Assembly: GCF_002289565.1 (NCBI RefSeq) | Contig: NZ_NTFY01000005.1 | Span: 1 to 64,000 of the forward strand | Source: Rhodopirellula sp. SM50 | GTDB taxonomy: Bacteria > Planctomycetota > Planctomycetia > Pirellulales > Pirellulaceae | Direction of reading: 5' to 3' | DNA length: 64,000 nucleotides | Shown here: in pieces, positions 51,115-60,472 of the stretch | Numbering within the stretch: the first letter of the stretch is position 1 | How the letters are laid out: the number at the start of each line of letters is the position of its first letter | Made by a program: the position numbers and the translations under genes | Notes under the pieces: generated by a model | Told to the model about the DNA's origin: nothing | Databases searched by the model: none | The model's input: the letters and a program-made list of their open reading frames with translations, nothing else

Positions 51115-51813
51115 ATGGCGACGACGACACCGGACCCGACGGAAACCGACTGCCCACCGATGGATTTCGGCGATTTGAAATCCGAGTGTGTCGCACCGCG
51201 CCCGTCGATCATGGGGCAGAAACGTAGTCTGCGTTCGATTTTGTGGTTGTCGTTCAAGGGCATCTTGCGGGGCTTGCTGACCACGCTCAGCTATTTCCGT
51301 CGACCGTCAACGGTGGTCACGCAGCAGTACCCCGAGAACCGTGAGACACTGGAGATGTTCGAGCGATATCGTGGTCGACTGTCGTTGATCCACAACGAGG
51401 AAGGCGAGCACGGTTGCACCGCGTGCCAGATCTGTGAACGCCTTTGCCCGAACGCATCGATTATCATCACCAAGGACAAGAAGAACGAGGCGACCGGCAA
51501 GCCGGCGTTGGATCAATTTATCTGGCGACAGGACACGTGCACGTTCTGCAATATTTGTGTTCTCGTTTGTCCGTTCGACACGCTGGAAATGACCGGCGAC
51601 TTTGAGTCGTCGGTGTACGACCGGCGTCTGCTGGTGTTCAACTTGAACGAATACGCCGGCCCGACCGCCGGACAACTTGACAAGCTCGAGGACGAAGAAC
51701 TGGCCAAGGCGCAGATGAAGCCGATGAAAAAGTATCAGGGGCCGGTTCCGATGTGCGGCGGCGAAATGGATGGAATTCCCAAGTTGGACGTAGAGAAATC
51801 AACTGATGTATGA
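51115..51813 (+). CDS. nuoI: NADH-quinone oxidoreductase subunit I (232 aa)
   Basis: Ferredoxin-like subunit with two 4Fe-4S clusters, CTACQICERLCP and CTFCNICVLVCP (CxxCxxCxxxCP), wiring electrons to N2. The N-terminal ~70 and C-terminal ~60 residues are longer than in E. coli (180 aa). A further Cys lies in PVPMCGGEM. Overlaps nuoJ by 8 nt. Confidence 0.95.
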   Translation: MATTTPDPTETDCPPMDFGDLKSECVAPRPSIMGQKRSLRSILWLSFKGILRGLLTTLSYFRRPSTVVTQQYPENRETLEMFERYRGRLSLIHNEEGEHGCTACQICERLCPNASIIITKDKKNEATGKPALDQFIWRQDTCTFCNICVLVCPFDTLEMTGDFESSVYDRRLLVFNLNEYAGPTAGQLDKLEDEELAKAQMKPMKKYQGPVPMCGGEMDGIPKLDVEKSTDV

Positions 51814-52342
51814 CGGGACAGTCGCGACCCTTTTCTTCTACCTCTTTGCGGTCGCATCAATTGCGTTGGCGCTGGGGGTCGTGCTCGGACGGCGTCTGCT
51901 GCGATCGGCGGTTTGCCTGATCGGTGTGCTGGGATCGAGCGCCGGGCTGATCCTGGTGTTGGGATTCGAGTTTATCGCCGGGATTCAAGTGTTGGTCTTT
52001 ATCGGGGGCATCGTCGTGCTGCTGCTGTTCGCGATCATGATGACCAGCGAAGGGCATACGTTTGAACAACGGCCCAACGCCGCCCGCCGTGTGATGGGAG
52101 GAATCGTGGCGACGGCGTTTTTTGTCGTCACGCTGTCGGTCTATTGGAACACGGACTTTCCGCTGGTTTCTAAGGAGGGTCTGGCCGTGTCCCATGAAGA
52201 TGTCCACGCCATCGGCCGCAAGTTATTGAGCAATGAACGCGACGGATACATCGTGCCGTTCGAAGTGATTTCGTTGTTGCTGTTGGCCGCACTGATCGGC
52301 GGCATCGTGATCGCTCGCAAACATGATCCGGAAGATACCTAA
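51806..52342 (+). CDS. nuoJ: NADH-quinone oxidoreductase subunit J (178 aa)
   Basis: Five membrane helices, starting LFFYLFAVASIALALGVVLG. Helix 3 holds the conserved IAGIQVLVFIGGIVVLLLFA, including the pi-bulge region that moves during proton transfer. The end is LLLLAALIGGIVIARK. Normal length. Confidence 0.92.
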   Translation: MYDGTVATLFFYLFAVASIALALGVVLGRRLLRSAVCLIGVLGSSAGLILVLGFEFIAGIQVLVFIGGIVVLLLFAIMMTSEGHTFEQRPNAARRVMGGIVATAFFVVTLSVYWNTDFPLVSKEGLAVSHEDVHAIGRKLLSNERDGYIVPFEVISLLLLAALIGGIVIARKHDPEDT

Positions 52343-52384
52343 CAACGATTGCCGCTCAAAAACCTCCGCCGTCGGGCTTTCCCT

Positions 52385-52720
52385 ATGTTTCCAACTCCAA
52401 CGATCACGCATTGGCTGACGCTTTCGGCGCTGCTGTTTTCGATCGGTCTGTACGGCATTTTCACGCGACGCAATGCCGTCGGTGTGTTGTTGTCGATCGA
52501 ATTGACGTTGAATTCGGCGATCCTCAATATCCTGATTTTTAATCGATTTGTCGCTTCGGACGATGTCGATGGTCAGGTGTTGGTGTTGTTCATCATTGCC
52601 GCCGCGGCGGCCGAGGCGGTGGTCGCGTTGGCGATCTTTGTGTCGTTCTACCGACACCGGCATACGTTGGACGTGACGCAGGCTAACCACATCTATGATC
52701 AGGGGAACCGTACGTCGTGA
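52385..52720 (+). CDS. nuoK: NADH-quinone oxidoreductase subunit K (111 aa)
   Basis: Three-helix antiporter-like subunit. The key Glu residues are in LLSIELTLNSAILN and AAAAAEAVVALAIF. Start ATG 52385. The GTG of nuoL overlaps its stop. Confidence 0.93.
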   Translation: MFPTPTITHWLTLSALLFSIGLYGIFTRRNAVGVLLSIELTLNSAILNILIFNRFVASDDVDGQVLVLFIIAAAAAEAVVALAIFVSFYRHRHTLDVTQANHIYDQGNRTS

Positions 52721-54681
52721 CCGGATTTCTATTCGAAAACGCGTGGATGATCCCGGCCTTGCCGTTGATCTCCATCCTGTTGATCGGTTTGTTTGCCACC
52801 GGTTCGAACGCTCGTGCCGCAGGGATCATCGGTTCGGTCGCGATCGGTACGGCATTTCTGTTGACATGTGGGCTGGGGCTCTCGTACCTGAGTTCGGCCG
52901 CAGCGGGCGCTTCCGCGGTGACGTGGAGCATCGAGTGGCTGCGGTACCAAGATCATTTGGTCGTTTCAATGGGGACGCTGATCGATCCGATCTCGCTGTT
53001 GTTGCTGTTCGTCGTGACGAGCGTCAGCTTGCTGGTCCACGTTTATTCGATCGGTTACATGGCGGGCGACGAGGGGTATTCGAGGTACTTCGTGTTCCTC
53101 AGTCTGTTCACGTTCAGCATGTTGGGGTTGGTGCTGGCGCCGAATCTGTTGCAGATGTATGTGTTCTGGGAACTGGTCGGTGTGAGTTCCTTTTTGCTGA
53201 TCGGGTTTTATTACACATTGCCGGAAGCGATCGCGGCGTCGAAGAAGGCGTTCATCGTCACCCGGTTTGCGGATCTATTTTTTCTGGCCGGGATTTTGGT
53301 GCTCGGTTTTTTCGTCCATCAGTTGGTCGTCGATCCGGCATGGGGCGGTGTCTCTGGCACCGCGGACCAATCGGCTGCCGCGACGCAGGCGTTGGATTTC
53401 GCGACGATCAATTCGGAGCGGGTGTTGGAGAATCTGAAGGGGCAGGCGGGGATTTTTGGGCTGGATCTGTTGACCGTCGCGATGTTGTTGGTGTTTATCG
53501 GTGCGGCGGGAAAAAGCGCGATGTTTCCGCTGCATGTTTGGTTGCCCGATGCGATGGCGGGGCCGACGCCCGTTTCGGCGCTGATTCATGCGGCGACGAT
53601 GGTGGTCGCCGGCGTCTATCTGGTGGCCAGACTGTTTCCCGGATTTGCGGCTTCGGGAGATGCGCTCGACGTCGTCGCCGCCGTCGGTTGCTTCACGTGC
53701 CTGTTTGCCGCTTTGATCGCGTGCACGCAGAGGGACATCAAACGGGTGCTCGCGTTTTCGACCCTCAGCCAGATCGGTTACATGATGCTGGCGTTGGGCG
53801 TCGCGTCGGCGGAACACCCTGCCGGGCTGGGCGCAGCGATGTTTCACTTGTTCACGCACGCGTTCTTCAAGGCGCTGTTGTTCTTGGGGGCCGGTTCGGT
53901 GATTCACGCCGTCCACAGCAATGACGTGGCCGATCTGGGCGGGCTGCGAAAGAAGATGCCGTTGACCCATGCGACGTTCTTGATTGCCACGATCGCGATT
54001 GCCGGCGTGCCGCCGCTGGCCGGGTTCTTTTCCAAGGATGAAATCTTGGGTGCCGCCTTGGACGGGGAGCACCGTCTGGTTTTTGGAGTGGGCCTGTTCG
54101 TGGCTGCGTTGACCGCGTTTTACATGTTTCGTCTGTACATTTTGACGTTCCTGGGTGGACACAAATCCGACGGCGCGGCGAAGGCCCACGAATCTCCGCC
54201 GATCATGACGATTCCGCTGGTGGTGCTCGGGGTGATGTCCGTTTGCGGCGGCTGGATTGCCGTCTCGCAGTTCGTGTTGCCCGGCGTCGAACTCCACGCT
54301 CACCTGTTGGTGATGGGGTTATCGGTGGCGGCCGCGGTGGTCGGGATCGGGGCCGCATTTTGGCTATACGGTGGGCAGTCGAATCGGGCACAGACGATGG
54401 CTGAATCGATGGGCGGCATTTATCGTCTGGTGCAAAACAAGTTCTACATCGATGAAGTCTATCTGTTGGTGACGAAGATGATCTTTCGATTCATCGCGGC
54501 GCCGGCGGCTTGGTTCGATCGCCATGTGGTCGATGCGGCGATGAATTTGTCAGCGACGGTGGTGCGTTGGTTGGGGGCTCGGTTGAACGTTCTGCAAACC
54601 GGGCAGGTTCAGACATACGGGATTTGGATGATCAACGGGACGATTTTGGTCCTGTTGTTTTTGTGGCTCGTTCAACGATAG
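52717..54681 (+). CDS. nuoL: NADH-quinone oxidoreductase subunit L (654 aa)
   Basis: Terminal proton-pumping subunit, related to Mrp antiporters. Start GTG 52717. Conserved features: VFWELVGVSSFLLIGFYY, FPLHVWLPDAMAGPTPVSAL, IKRVLAFSTLSQIGYMM and FHLFTHAFFKALLFLGAGS. The long C-terminal lateral helix is present (last ~120 residues). Full length. Confidence 0.95.
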   Translation: MTGFLFENAWMIPALPLISILLIGLFATGSNARAAGIIGSVAIGTAFLLTCGLGLSYLSSAAAGASAVTWSIEWLRYQDHLVVSMGTLIDPISLLLLFVVTSVSLLVHVYSIGYMAGDEGYSRYFVFLSLFTFSMLGLVLAPNLLQMYVFWELVGVSSFLLIGFYYTLPEAIAASKKAFIVTRFADLFFLAGILVLGFFVHQLVVDPAWGGVSGTADQSAAATQALDFATINSERVLENLKGQAGIFGLDLLTVAMLLVFIGAAGKSAMFPLHVWLPDAMAGPTPVSALIHAATMVVAGVYLVARLFPGFAASGDALDVVAAVGCFTCLFAALIACTQRDIKRVLAFSTLSQIGYMMLALGVASAEHPAGLGAAMFHLFTHAFFKALLFLGAGSVIHAVHSNDVADLGGLRKKMPLTHATFLIATIAIAGVPPLAGFFSKDEILGAALDGEHRLVFGVGLFVAALTAFYMFRLYILTFLGGHKSDGAAKAHESPPIMTIPLVVLGVMSVCGGWIAVSQFVLPGVELHAHLLVMGLSVAAAVVGIGAAFWLYGGQSNRAQTMAESMGGIYRLVQNKFYIDEVYLLVTKMIFRFIAAPAAWFDRHVVDAAMNLSATVVRWLGARLNVLQTGQVQTYGIWMINGTILVLLFLWLVQR

Positions 54682-54708
54682 CGCTGTTGAGCAAGGAAAA
54701 AGGCTCGG

Positions 54709-56223
54709 ATGAGTTGGTTAAGTCTGCTGATCTTGATTCCGTTTGCGACGGCGCTGGCCGTCGTGGCGACCCCCGATTCCAAATGGTATGTGCGCCGTTG
54801 GGTTGCGTTATTTGGCACGGGGGTGGTCCTGGCGCTGTCATTGGTGATGAGCCTGTCGTACATGCAGGCGGTGCAGCAGCGCGGCGGCGATGCATCGGTG
54901 TTGACGATTTCGCAGATGGAATTCGAGCAATCGATCCCCTGGTTCAAGAGCATGGGGATTGAGTACCACGTCGGCGTGGACGGGATCGCGATGGCGATGA
55001 TCGTGTTGACGGCGATCATCATCTTCACCGGCGTGCTGGCCAGCTGGGAGGTCAAGGATCGGTCGCGTGAGTTTTACGCGTTTCTGTTGGTGTTGGTCAC
55101 CGGCGTCTTCGGCGTGTTCATCAGCGTCGATCTGTTCCTGTTCTTTCTGTTCTACGAAGTCGCCGTGTTGCCGATGTATCTGTTGATCGGCGTGTGGGGG
55201 ACGGGGCGGAAAGAGTATTCAGCGATGAAGTTGACGTTGATGTTGATGGTCGGCTCGGCGTTGGTCTTGGTTGGCATGCTGGCGCTGTACCACGCGGCCG
55301 GATCGCAGACGTTTGACTTGAACAAGTTGGCGATGGTCGATTATTCGCGTGACCTACAGCAGTGGGTGTTTCCCTGTGTATTTGTGGGGTTCGGCGTGTT
55401 GGGCGCGCTGTTCCCGTTTCACACTTGGTCGCCGGACGGCCATGCATCGGCGCCGACGGCTGTTTCGATGTTGCACGCCGGGGTACTGATGAAGTTAGGC
55501 GGATACGGCGTGTTGCGAGTCGCCGTGTACCTGATGCCCGAGGGGGCCAAACAGTGGGCGCTGTTCTTTTTGGTGCTGACGACGATCAACATCGTGTACG
55601 GTGCGTATGCGGCGGTCCGGCAAACCGATTTGAAGTATTTCACGGCCTATTCGTCGGTCAGCCATTGCGGCTTCGTCTTGTTCGGCCTTTGTTCCTTGAA
55701 TTTGATGGGATTCAAAGGCGCCGTGATCCAGATGTTTAGCCACGGCATCATGACGGGGTTGTTTTTCGGGCTGATCGGAATGGTCTACGGCCGTTCCAAG
55801 ACGCGAGACTTGACGAAGATGGGAGGGCTTTCCAAGCGGATCCCCTGGTTGGCGACCAGTTTTTACATCGCCGGGTTGGCGTCGCTGGGGCTGCCGGGGT
55901 TGTCCGGGTTTGTCGCCGAGTCGACCGTTTTTCTGGGAGGATTTTTCGGCAACCGCTGGGGCGATGCGACAACGATGCGGATCTGCACGTTGCTCGCCAC
56001 GTCCTCGATTGTCGTCACGGCCGTTTACGTGTTGCGCGGCCTGAGCCGTGTGTTTCAAGGGCCGATGACCAAGTCAGAGTTCAACCAGATGCAGGATGCA
56101 ACGATCCCCGAGAAACTGTGCACCGGCATTCTGGTCGCAACGCTGGCGATCGTTGGGATGTACCCGCCCGTGCTGATCGATCTGATTGAGCATGCGATCC
56201 TTCCGATCGCGAATCGTTTTTAA
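54709..56223 (+). CDS. nuoM: NADH-quinone oxidoreductase subunit M (504 aa)
   Basis: Antiporter-like proton pump subunit. Conserved LFYEVAVLPMYLLIGVWG, FPFHTWSPDGHASAPTAVSM, LKYFTAYSSVSHCGFVLFGL and MFSHGIMTGLFFGLIG. The pump Glu and Lys positions are in EVAVLP and helix 7/8. Starts 27 nt after nuoL. Confidence 0.95.
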   Translation: MSWLSLLILIPFATALAVVATPDSKWYVRRWVALFGTGVVLALSLVMSLSYMQAVQQRGGDASVLTISQMEFEQSIPWFKSMGIEYHVGVDGIAMAMIVLTAIIIFTGVLASWEVKDRSREFYAFLLVLVTGVFGVFISVDLFLFFLFYEVAVLPMYLLIGVWGTGRKEYSAMKLTLMLMVGSALVLVGMLALYHAAGSQTFDLNKLAMVDYSRDLQQWVFPCVFVGFGVLGALFPFHTWSPDGHASAPTAVSMLHAGVLMKLGGYGVLRVAVYLMPEGAKQWALFFLVLTTINIVYGAYAAVRQTDLKYFTAYSSVSHCGFVLFGLCSLNLMGFKGAVIQMFSHGIMTGLFFGLIGMVYGRSKTRDLTKMGGLSKRIPWLATSFYIAGLASLGLPGLSGFVAESTVFLGGFFGNRWGDATTMRICTLLATSSIVVTAVYVLRGLSRVFQGPMTKSEFNQMQDATIPEKLCTGILVATLAIVGMYPPVLIDLIEHAILPIANRF

Positions 56224-56254
56224 GACCTCCGGCGACACCACTCCACTTGATCCC

Positions 56255-57703
56255 ATGTATATCCAACCGGAAATCATTGTCGTCGTCACAGCGTTCGCGG
56301 TGCTCGGCATGGAAATGTTTCTGCCGCCGCGGCATCGAGTCCTGGAGACGCCGGTGTGTTTGTTGGGGCTGAGCACCGCGCTGGCCGCTGTCGTTTATCT
56401 GATGATTCAAGGCGATGGCCAATTCCTGGACGGCCAGTTTCTCTTTGATGGCGTGGCCGGATGGTTCAAGGTCTCGTTCTTGTTGGCGGGGCTGTTGACG
56501 GTGTTGCTGTCGGCCGATCTGCTCAACGGACGGTTCAAGATTGTGGCGGGGCAGGAGCGTGTGTTGATTCATCGAGGCGAGTTTTACACGGTGGTTTTGT
56601 TCAATCTGGTCGGATCGATGTTTCTGATTTCGGCGACCAATCTGATCAATCTGTATGTCTGTCTGGAACTGGCGACGATTCCGCTGTTCGCCCTGGTCGC
56701 CTGGCGTCGCAACGACCCGTTGTCGTGCGAAGCCGGATTGAAGTATATCATTTTGGGCGCGACCTCGTCTGCGGTGGTGCTGTTCGGACTCGGTCTGCTG
56801 TACGGGCTATCCGGCTCGGTGGACCTGTTTACCATGGGCGACAACTTGATTTTTGGTCCGGCAACGAAGCTGGCGATTGCGATGGTGGTGGTCGGGGTCG
56901 GATTCAAGCTGACGCTCGTGCCGTTTCACATGTGGGCGGCCGACGTGTATCGCGGCGCGCCGCTGCCGGTGGCGGCGTACTTGTCGGTGGCATCCAAGGC
57001 GGCCGGATTGGCGTTCATGTTCCAGTTGTTCTACCGCGTGCTGGGGAATGTTCTGTTGGACGTCTCGATGGCGCTTGCGGTGTTGGCGGCGGTGACGATG
57101 ACCTTGGGCAATCTGGTGGCCGTGGTGCAAACCAACGTCAAACGCTTCATGGCGTTTAGTGCGATTTCGCAGGCGGGTTATCTGATCATGGGGTTCTTGG
57201 CCCCCAGCGGCGCCCCGAGCATGGTGTATTACATGTTGGTCTACGTGGTCACCAACATGGTCGTGTTTGGTGTGTTGGTGTTCTATTTGAACGAAACCGG
57301 CCGCGAGGAAATCGAGGACTATCGCGGGTTGGCGGGAACGAATCCGTGGATCGCGTTGGTGATGATGCTGGGGCTGTTCAGCTTGGCCGGGATCCCGCCG
57401 CTGTCCGGGTTCGTCGGCAAGTTCTTTTTGTTCAGCGTGGCATCCAAGGCGGGGTTCCATTGGTTGGTCGCCGTGGCCGCGGTCAATTCGACCATTTCGC
57501 TGTACTATTACCTGCGGATCGTGCGGCAGATGTACATCGAACCGGGGTTTGGTGACGATCCACCGATTCGTGCGTCGGCGTCGATCGTCACGGCGCTAGC
57601 TGTTTCCACCGTGCTGATGGTGGTGCTGGGGATTGTGCCGTTTTTCTACGAAACGATTTACGAACAGACTCGCGATTGGATAGCAGTTGCGGAAGTCAGG
57701 TAA
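56255..57703 (+). CDS. nuoN: NADH-quinone oxidoreductase subunit N (482 aa)
   Basis: Third antiporter-like subunit. The start ATG 56255 (MYIQPEIIVVVTAFAVLGME) fits the family and lies 31 nt after nuoM; longer reading overlaps nuoM. Conserved LVPFHMWAADVYRGAPLPVA and VKRFMAFSAISQAGYLIMG. Last nuo gene here; nuoE, nuoF and nuoG are absent. Followed by a long inverted repeat that may end transcription. Confidence 0.95.
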   Translation: MYIQPEIIVVVTAFAVLGMEMFLPPRHRVLETPVCLLGLSTALAAVVYLMIQGDGQFLDGQFLFDGVAGWFKVSFLLAGLLTVLLSADLLNGRFKIVAGQERVLIHRGEFYTVVLFNLVGSMFLISATNLINLYVCLELATIPLFALVAWRRNDPLSCEAGLKYIILGATSSAVVLFGLGLLYGLSGSVDLFTMGDNLIFGPATKLAIAMVVVGVGFKLTLVPFHMWAADVYRGAPLPVAAYLSVASKAAGLAFMFQLFYRVLGNVLLDVSMALAVLAAVTMTLGNLVAVVQTNVKRFMAFSAISQAGYLIMGFLAPSGAPSMVYYMLVYVVTNMVVFGVLVFYLNETGREEIEDYRGLAGTNPWIALVMMLGLFSLAGIPPLSGFVGKFFLFSVASKAGFHWLVAVAAVNSTISLYYYLRIVRQMYIEPGFGDDPPIRASASIVTALAVSTVLMVVLGIVPFFYETIYEQTRDWIAVAEVR

Positions 57704-57738
57704 GGGCATTTCGGAACAATAAGTATCGGGAATTGAGT

Positions 57739-57796
57739 GTGGGATAGGCTTCCAGGCTCGTCGTTTTCGCCATGACAGGCTGGAAGCCTATCCCAC
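57739..57796. repeat. Family E inverted repeat (17-bp arms) after nuoN
   Basis: GTGGGATAGGCTTCCAG (57739-57755) and CTGGAAGCCTATCCCAC (57780-57796) are perfect inverse copies around a 24-nt centre. It could fold as a terminator for the nuo operon, though no T-run follows. Confidence 0.8.
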
Positions 57797-57861
57797 TTCC
57801 TGTTCCGACGATCCTTAGGGGCGGGATGGCAGAATGATTCGGGGCAGAATGATGGGTTTCG

Positions 57862-57916
57862 CATCGCGTGCGGCAGAGCCGCACCGGCATGCGTTCCAAG
57901 GCGGAGCCTTGGAACG
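57862..57916 (-). repeat. Family D composite palindromic repeat
   Basis: Reverse complement starts CGTTCCAAGGCTCCGCCTTG and continues to GGTGCGGCTCTGCCGCAC, matching 46841-46896 almost base for base. A small stretch at 57817-57846 also recalls the end of family A (CATTCTGCC repeats). Confidence 0.75.
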
Positions 57917-57940
57917 AGGGGGAACTGTTCTGTGATCCGT

Positions 57941-59254
57941 TTAGAACTTGGTTCCGTTGAGAACGGATCCGTTCTTGATGACGATCGAGATTCCGTCGCG
58001 GACTTGCAAGGGTTCGTCCTCGCCGAGTGAATCGACGTTTTCGGCATTCGTAATCGAGACGTCGGTTCCGACACGCGAGTTTTTGTCCAGGATTGCGCCG
58101 CTGATGACGCTGTTGTCGCCGATTCCGACGGGGATCTGGCCTGGGGGCAAGGTGTCGGGGTCTTCGATGTAATCGGCGCCCATGACGACGCTGTTTTTGA
58201 TCGTGACGTTGTCCCCGATTTTGGTGCGAAGGCCGATCACGCTGTGCTCGATGGTGACGTTGTGTCCGATGTGGCACCCGTCGGCGATCAGGCTGCCACG
58301 GATGGTGACGTTGTCGCCGACGACCGTGGGCGGCAGAAAACGCGGGCGGCTGTAGATCGGGGCGTCGACGCTGCCGAGTTGGAATGGCGGCGACTTGCTG
58401 GCCAGCGAAAGGTTGGCTTCATAAAACGCGCGGATCGTTCCGATGTCTTCCCAGTAGCCGTCAAACAGGTGCACTTGGACTTTGCGATTGTCGATTGCCG
58501 CGGGAAAGACTTCTTTGCCGAAGTCCGAGTGGTCGTTGCCGTGCAACAGGTCCACCATGACCTCTTTCTTGAAGATATACAGGCCCATGCTGGCCAGGCA
58601 ATCGCGTCCTTTGCTGGGAATTCCGCGGGCGTCAATCCAGGCGGGATCCATACGGACCTTGGCCAGTTCTTCTTCGGTTTGCGGTTTTTCGACGAACCCG
58701 GTCACGCGACCGTCGTCGTCGAGTTGCATGATCCCCAGTGCGGCGGCGTCTTTGCGGTCGACCGGGATTCCGGCGATGGTCGCGTCGGCTCCCGAATCGA
58801 TGTGCGACTTCATCATGTCGCGAAAATCCATCCGATACAGTTGGTCGCCGGACAGGATCAGGATGTGTTCGATCTCGGGCTGGTCAATGTAACGCAGATT
58901 CTTACGAACGGCGTCGGCGGTTCCCTGGTACCAGTCGGTTCCGGCATCGACGGTTTGCTGTGCGGCCAACAGTTCAACGAAACCGCCGGTGAATTGATCG
59001 AAGCGATAGGTTTGACGGAGGTGGCGGTGCAGGCTGACCGAGAGGAATTGGGTCAACACGAAAACGCGCCGCAGTCCGCTGTTGATGCAGTTGGAAATCG
59101 GGATGTCGATCAGCCGGTACTTACCTGCCAGCGGGACCGCGGGTTTGGCACGAATCTTGGTCAGCGGAAAGAGTCGCGTTCCGCGACCACCGCCAAGAAT
59201 CAGTGCGATCGTATTTTTTGACAGGTCCATCGGGTAGTCGGAGTGAGAAGTCAT
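57941..59254 (-). CDS. glgC: Glucose-1-phosphate adenylyltransferase (437 aa)
   Basis: Makes ADP-glucose for glycogen. N-terminal nucleotidyltransferase with [39 protein letters not shown], and [11 protein letters not shown]; substrate segment [11 protein letters not shown] and later [17 protein letters not shown]. The C-terminal left-handed beta helix shows hexapeptide repeats ([23 protein letters not shown]). Start could be 59254 or ATG 59230; neither has a strong ribosome site. Full length. It converges with the nuo operon. Confidence 0.95.
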   Translation of the reverse strand: MTSHSDYPMDLSKNTIALILGGGRGTRLFPLTKIRAKPAVPLAGKYRLIDIPISNCINSGLRRVFVLTQFLSVSLHRHLRQTYRFDQFTGGFVELLAAQQTVDAGTDWYQGTADAVRKNLRYIDQPEIEHILILSGDQLYRMDFRDMMKSHIDSGADATIAGIPVDRKDAAALGIMQLDDDGRVTGFVEKPQTEEELAKVRMDPAWIDARGIPSKGRDCLASMGLYIFKKEVMVDLLHGNDHSDFGKEVFPAAIDNRKVQVHLFDGYWEDIGTIRAFYEANLSLASKSPPFQLGSVDAPIYSRPRFLPPTVVGDNVTIRGSLIADGCHIGHNVTIEHSVIGLRTKIGDNVTIKNSVVMGADYIEDPDTLPPGQIPVGIGDNSVISGAILDKNSRVGTDVSITNAENVDSLGEDEPLQVRDGISIVIKNGSVLNGTKF

Positions 59255-59350
59255 GACGATTGGGGAATAGGAAAGGGGGATGGGGTTCGACTGCAGATCA
59301 TTGTTCCACCGTTCTAACGCACGCGACGGACGCGGGAAAGGTTCCAGCGG

Positions 59351-60283
59351 CTACCAATATTTTTCGAAATGAATCCTGCCGGGACCTTGGCCGTGGATTT
59401 CGTGACGAAAACCCGCCGCTTCGAGCAACGGCAACATGCCCGGCTTTTCGGGTGTGGGGGCTCCCGGCGGAACGTAACCGATCATGTCCGGGTTGCCACA
59501 CAAAAAGACATGCGTGTTGGTTGGCGAAATGGGGTCGTCGGCGGCCGCGGCAAGTTGACCGCTGGTAAAAAATTCTTGGATGTATTGCTTGCCGACATAG
59601 CCGGGCAAACTGGGATCCAGGTTAATGTCTTCGCGAGTGGTGCAGGGCAGGTAGCGATAATTGGGAAATTGATCCATCAATGAACGATGTTGAGCGTGGT
59701 ACGCCAAGTCGTGTCGGTAGCGGACACAGCAGGCATTGATGATGCGGCCGTGGTGTCCGGCATCGAGCAACGCCGCGGTCATGGCGTTGTGCGGGGCCTC
59801 TCCGGTTCCGGTCGACAGCATCAGGACGGTGGCGTCGGGCCGAATCTGACCGAGCGTGTACGTGCCGACAATTTTTTTTCCGATCGCGATCCGATCCCCC
59901 TTGCCCAGACAGAAAAGTCGTGGCGTCAGCGCCGGTGGGGCTTTGTCGGGGCTGTCCGCCGCCCGGACCAGGACGACGTAGAATTCCATGTAGTCGACCG
60001 CATCGATCGGTGCCAGCTGATTGTCGTCATCGAGCAGCGGGCAGGAGATCGAATAGGCGCGTTTGACCACACGGGTGAGTTTTTTTTCGGGCAGGTTTTC
60101 GTCCTGGGTGCCTTCCAGACGCGGTTCCCAGTTGCCGAGCCCGAGCGTGACGTATTGACCGGCTTGGAAAGACGGGACGCCGTCGTCGGGGCGGATTCGA
60201 AATCGAGTCAGATTCTCGTGGCAATCGATTCGATCGACGATGGTCGCGTTGTAATGCCGCTTTCGCAGCGCGTCGAAGTCCAT
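59351..60283 (-). CDS. Ferredoxin--NADP reductase family protein (310 aa)
   Basis: The ATG at 60281-60283 gives MDFDALRKRHYNATIVDRID; the longer frame upstream is antisense to the next gene. FAD-binding motif RAYSISCP (RxYS) at residues ~75-82 with FQAGQYVTLGLG before it, NADP-binding STGTGEAPHNAMTAAL, then VFLCGNPDMIGY and the C-terminal FEKYW aromatic that stacks on FAD. It reduces NADP with ferredoxin/flavodoxin or the reverse. Two inserts make it longer than the usual ~260 residues. Divergent from the secreted-protein gene. Confidence 0.9.
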   Translation of the reverse strand: MDFDALRKRHYNATIVDRIDCHENLTRFRIRPDDGVPSFQAGQYVTLGLGNWEPRLEGTQDENLPEKKLTRVVKRAYSISCPLLDDDNQLAPIDAVDYMEFYVVLVRAADSPDKAPPALTPRLFCLGKGDRIAIGKKIVGTYTLGQIRPDATVLMLSTGTGEAPHNAMTAALLDAGHHGRIINACCVRYRHDLAYHAQHRSLMDQFPNYRYLPCTTREDINLDPSLPGYVGKQYIQEFFTSGQLAAAADDPISPTNTHVFLCGNPDMIGYVPPGAPTPEKPGMLPLLEAAGFRHEIHGQGPGRIHFEKYW

Positions 60284-60472
60284 TTCTGATGAGTTTCCCG
60301 AGTCCGGCACGTGTTTCTCCGAGGGTGCGATGCAGGGGCTGCAAATTCGCAAACCCTGAAAAAATGCCGCAGTATTCAAACCGCTCTCGCAATATACTGA
60401 ACTCTTGGGCCCTGCGTCGCCCAGCGCCCCGCGTTCCTGTTTCGCCTCCTCAAAGTCGTGAGACTTTTCAAA

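Noticed and set aside
53275-54303. 342-codon minus-strand frame inside nuoL
   Set aside because: Gln/Arg/His-rich antisense reading of a conserved membrane subunit.
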